Source: Pristionchus mayeri
Taxonomy: Eukaryota; Nematoda; Chromadorea; Rhabditida; Neodiplogasteridae
Length of the DNA: 64,000 bases
Assembly (NCBI GenBank): GCA_036245805.1
Contig: BTRK01000003.1
Coordinates: 27,538,685 to 27,602,684 of the forward strand
Reading direction: 5' to 3'
Shown here: positions 61,344 through 64,000 of the stretch, one piece after another
Layout of the letters: every line of letters begins with the position of its first letter
Position numbering within the stretch: position 1 is the stretch's first letter
Position numbers and translations under genes: made by a program
The notes under the pieces: generated by a model
The model's database searches: none
The model's input: only the letters and a program-made list of their open reading frames with translations
What the model was told of the DNA's origin: nothing

Positions 61344-62447
61344 TCACTTCTTGGCCAGATTCGTCTGCGAAAGGTTCTGGTAGGCCATGAGCAGATTGAA
61401 GAGACGTTCACGATCGACCTGATAAAGATCAAAGATCAGCCATCGATCGATAGTTGTTGATTGACCTACCGCAGTCTGATGATCAATGGCACTATGGGCG
61501 ACGTTAGCCGATGTGACGTTGCGAGCCGTGAACGGAATCTGGAAGGGGTACGGTATGCTGAGGTTTACGTATGCAATACCGTATACCTTGTCATCGAACT
61601 GTTCGCGCATCATTGCCTCCTTGGTCTCGTTGGGGTTGCCCTGCAATCGATAGGCCCTCCTTCCTGGCCCCGCCCCCTTTCACGAACGTGCACGACTTCC
61701 TCCTGCCAGAAGTACTCGCTCTTCGCTTCGATTGCCTCGAAAGTGAGGAGGGGCGTGCTCTTGTCCATCACATACATACTCTTCGCCTCTGTGTCGTTCT
61801 CCAACTCCTGCAACGATTCTCTGATGGCGGGTCATTTGAATCTTGGCACCTTGCCAGGACGACCCGTCAATGCCGGCTCCTCATCGATCACGTACATGCT
61901 GCGAGTCTGGCGAGGACGCGCCTTCGGTCCCGAACTGAAAGAGTACGGTAAGGTTACGGTAGCGATCGATACCGTCATCATTACCGAGCGGTGCGCAGAG
62001 TGGTCTCCTCCATCGTAGTGGCCGAGTCGGCGTCGGAGAGAGGAGCGACGACTGTGAGCCTGACAGGGATACGGTATTAAGAGTACTGTAGAAGATAATG
62101 CATAGATCACAGCCAAGAGGTCACAATCCAATGTGTAATCTACAGTAAAACAGGGAGATTACGAGGGACTAGTTGTACGGTAGACTTGGCACGCTATCTT
62201 CAGAATGCCGATTAACACAGTACATGGATAGGTTGTCTTCAAGTGGGTACATGGGAGGACGATCGAGATTCCACTCCTGGACGAGCTTATCCAGCATATC
62301 CACTTGCGCGTCTCAAAAACCATCAATTAGTGACGTGATCTTTGATCTTTGATCGAGTGGTAGAAGGTTGCGAGAGAACTCACTGAGGTCATCGAATCCG
62401 ATCTTCTCCGCTGTATTGCACGCATCCACTGGCTCGTCGAATTCCAT
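61344..62447 (-). CDS. Conserved-looking soluble protein, function unknown
   Basis: From ATG 62447: MEFDEPVDACNTAEKIGFDD, then QVDMLDKLVQEWNLDRPPMY, TVVAPLSDADSATTMEETT, GPKARPRQTRSMYVIDEEPA (61860-61930), ENDTEAKSMYVMDKSTPLLT and FEAIEAKSEYFWQEEVVHV (61690-61810), NPNETKEAMMREQFDDK, IPFTARNVTSANVAHSAID, and DRERLFNLLMAYQNLSQTNL before TGA at 61344. The phrase SMYV[IM]D recurs in two neighbouring exons, hinting at an internal repeat. There is no signal peptide or membrane span. Introns are short and contain TACGGTA and GATCAAAGATCA words. No family recognised. Confidence 0.6.
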
Positions 62448-63048
62448 TGAGAGGGGAAGGAAGAGAGGAAAGGAGGGGAGAACCACTCGAGATGAGAGTG
62501 AGAAGAGCGAATGAAGGAAGGAGGAGGAATGGAGAGAGGGGGAGGAGGGGAGTGATTTGAATGGATTAATCGAACAATGGGATCAGAGAACATATTGCAG
62601 TAATATTGTCCTCGATTGAATGGTCAATTGACCTTTTACACTAGATCGAATACCAGTGAATAGATGATCAAACAAAAAGAGTGTTCGAAAATAGATGCAA
62701 ACTGTCTGAGCTCCCATTCTCCGAGCTGGTGGACTGCCAGCACGGATTCCCAATTTGTGGGGCCCGAGGCTTAGGATTGTGAGGCTTGAACTAGCGGGAC
62801 GAACTAGCCATCCCGGTACCGTTGAACTTTTGATCTCCAAGTCATGAGAATGACTGTTAGAATAGGAAGTAGTCTTATTAGAAAATACAGCACATGCAAA
62901 ATAGCAAAGGATTATATTTAAAAATAAAAAAATAGTTGATTATTGAAAGAAGGTAGCAAATAATCAGATAATCACTTAATTCATATCATGCAGCCTCAAA
63001 TGATCATCTACAGTCGGGGGCGATGCGATTGGCTTACAATTCGCGGGC

Positions 63049-63519
63049 CTACGAATCAGTTTCTTCCCTTCCAGTCTCTCTATCACCTTCTTCACTCTCG
63101 TCTGTTTCTGTCTCGCTCGAGCGTCGCGAGATTTCGGATTCCTCAGTTGATTCTTCATCGCCTGACCATTCTACTCGCGTCGAATTTCTGCGAGTTTTTC
63201 TTCTTTTAGAAAATGAAATCGAATACTTTCCCCACTTTGCAAGGGGTGCATCTGAAAGAATGGTTACATGCTTAAGGTGGCCGTAGAAATTTCAAAGCAT
63301 ATTTCTGGGTGCTCACCGGGGTGTTTGAATTTCTTGTGTCTGTCCACATGATTAGTAGTCCTGAATCGAAATTCGCACAGATCGCACTTGATTCCGAACC
63401 GATTCGTTGCTCCTTCGTAAGCAATTTTTTGATAAAAAAATAGCATGAATTAAGACTGACCGAAATGTCTATGTTTATGGATGGTCAAGCTGCGAGTGAG
63501 CATTCCCTTCCCACATATA
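63049..63519 (-). CDS. C2H2 zinc-finger protein, C-terminal exons (5' part outside the window or disrupted)
   Basis: Three exons in frame. About 63462-63519 encodes ICGKGMLTRSLTIHKHRHF; about 63322-63416 encodes FGIKCDLCEFRFRTTNHVDR and HKKFKHP, a complete C2H2 finger; 63049-63252 encodes a basic then acidic Ser/Glu-rich tail (SGDEESTEESEISRRSSETE) ending in TAG. The first finger has its second Cys and His pair, but its first Cys codon position falls in the end of the inverted-repeat element starting at 63520, where CGT (Arg) stands at the CxxC position; reading on into the element gives CERRDICGKG. A nuclear DNA- or RNA-binding role is inferred from the fold only. Confidence 0.75.
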
Positions 63520-64000
63520 TCACGCCTCTCACAAGAGAATCGAGCTGAATTTGCCGTTCATGGGAATGGAGGAAAATCGGGAATTGAGTTCTAACCGGTT
63601 TTGGCCATCCTAAGGCATGCCTGAGTGGCCCCCAAAGTCATTTGTGCAGACTTCAGATTCTGCAGATTTTTCTGCATTCTGCAGATTTGATTTCAGATTC
63701 AGATTCAGATTCAGATTCTCAGACTTCAGATTCTGCAGATTTGTGCAGAAGTAAAAAGGGTGAAACTCTCACCGGCAACTTCGTATATTTTTCACAAACC
63801 ATTCATTGGAAAGCTCTCGCTGAGCTGCATCTACTGTGAAAATTTGAACTGCGTCTTTACCTACATTTTTTAGAAAATTGACCTGAAGTGTACCACCGTT
63901 GAAAATGAGTTTTAAAGAAAATGGTTTAGACAGATCGATAAAGCTCGAAAAATGAGTCGGGGTCGCTCAGAGGTCAATCTTGCTCGATCTTTCACCGTAT
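63520..64000. repeat. Second copy of the snapback element (one arm; cut by window edge)
   Basis: Starts ATATCACGCCTCTCACAAGA and follows the left arm of 25595-26627 in order (GGGAATGGAGGAAAATC, GGCATGCCT, the AAAATGAGTCGGGGTCGCTCAGAG end), with clear divergence. It carries a TTCAGA-rich tandem insertion at about 63655-63745 that the other copy lacks. Confidence 0.88.

Noticed and set aside
62976..63158. 60-residue basic frame ending LRLHDMN
   Set aside because: Its frame has a stop just upstream of its ATG; the zinc-finger exon uses a different frame with an acidic tail that joins by phase to the finger exons.

Overview
This window is nuclear DNA of a nematode. The genes are split by many short GT-AG introns, several starts sit directly behind a trans-splice-like 3' splice site, there is a tRNA with eukaryotic A and B boxes, and the recognisable proteins are eukaryotic. 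The intron style (short introns full of TACCGTA/TACGGTA and TGATCTTTGATCT words) and the gene content fit a Pristionchus-like diplogastrid; that genus-level guess is inference.

Layout. 1-821 (-) is the 5' part of a mitochondrial GrpE gene cut by the window edge. 1177-4656 (+) is a single-pass membrane protein. 5014-6561 (-) is a complete second GrpE gene, a tandem paralogue of the first. 7581-9539 (+) is a Cys-rich secreted protein, and 9711-10507 (-) is a small Ly6/uPAR-fold secreted protein. 11362-19344 (-) is a large R3H-domain (R3HDM/encore/ARPP21-like) RNA-binding protein with a dead mariner in one intron. 19.3-25.4 kb is purine-rich, low-complexity intergenic DNA with a long GA tract. 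25.4-30.9 kb (-) holds UFC1, the E2 enzyme of the UFM1 pathway, followed by a second copy of its last two exons; two very long inverted repeats and a 900-bp non-autonomous mariner lie among these exons. 32.05-44.9 kb (+) is a SET1/SETD1 (set-2-like) COMPASS H3K4 methyltransferase with RRM, Win motif, N-SET, SET and post-SET regions. 46.8-49.4 kb (+) is a PGAP2-like multi-pass protein with an antisense tRNA-Asp in its first intron. 49.9-50.5 kb is a hAT-type MITE. 50.7-51.5 kb (+) and 54.8-55.8 kb (+) are four-TM claudin/Clc-like proteins on either side of a cytochrome P450 gene (51.8-54.1 kb, -). 56.6 kb has a LINE endonuclease relic. 57.7-59.6 kb (+) is an unrecognised gene with an Ala-rich N terminus and a long hairpin in its first intron. 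It is bracketed by a small secreted-protein gene (60.3-60.7 kb, -) and that gene's broken copy (57.0-57.3 kb, -). 61.3-62.4 kb (-) is an unrecognised gene. 63.05-63.5 kb (-) is the C-terminal part of a C2H2 zinc-finger gene that runs straight into another copy of the 25.6-kb inverted-repeat element at the window edge.

The genes do not form an operon-like pathway; this is ordinary, gene-dense nematode chromosome. The most striking points are the duplicated UFC1 terminal exons, which keep exact length, phase and splice sites but change the catalytic Cys to Ser; the intron present in only one of two tandem GrpE genes; and a family of ~1-kb near-perfect inverted repeats in or next to genes. Exon coordinates were read by eye from splice sites and frame; gene ends (start and stop codons) are firmer than internal exons.
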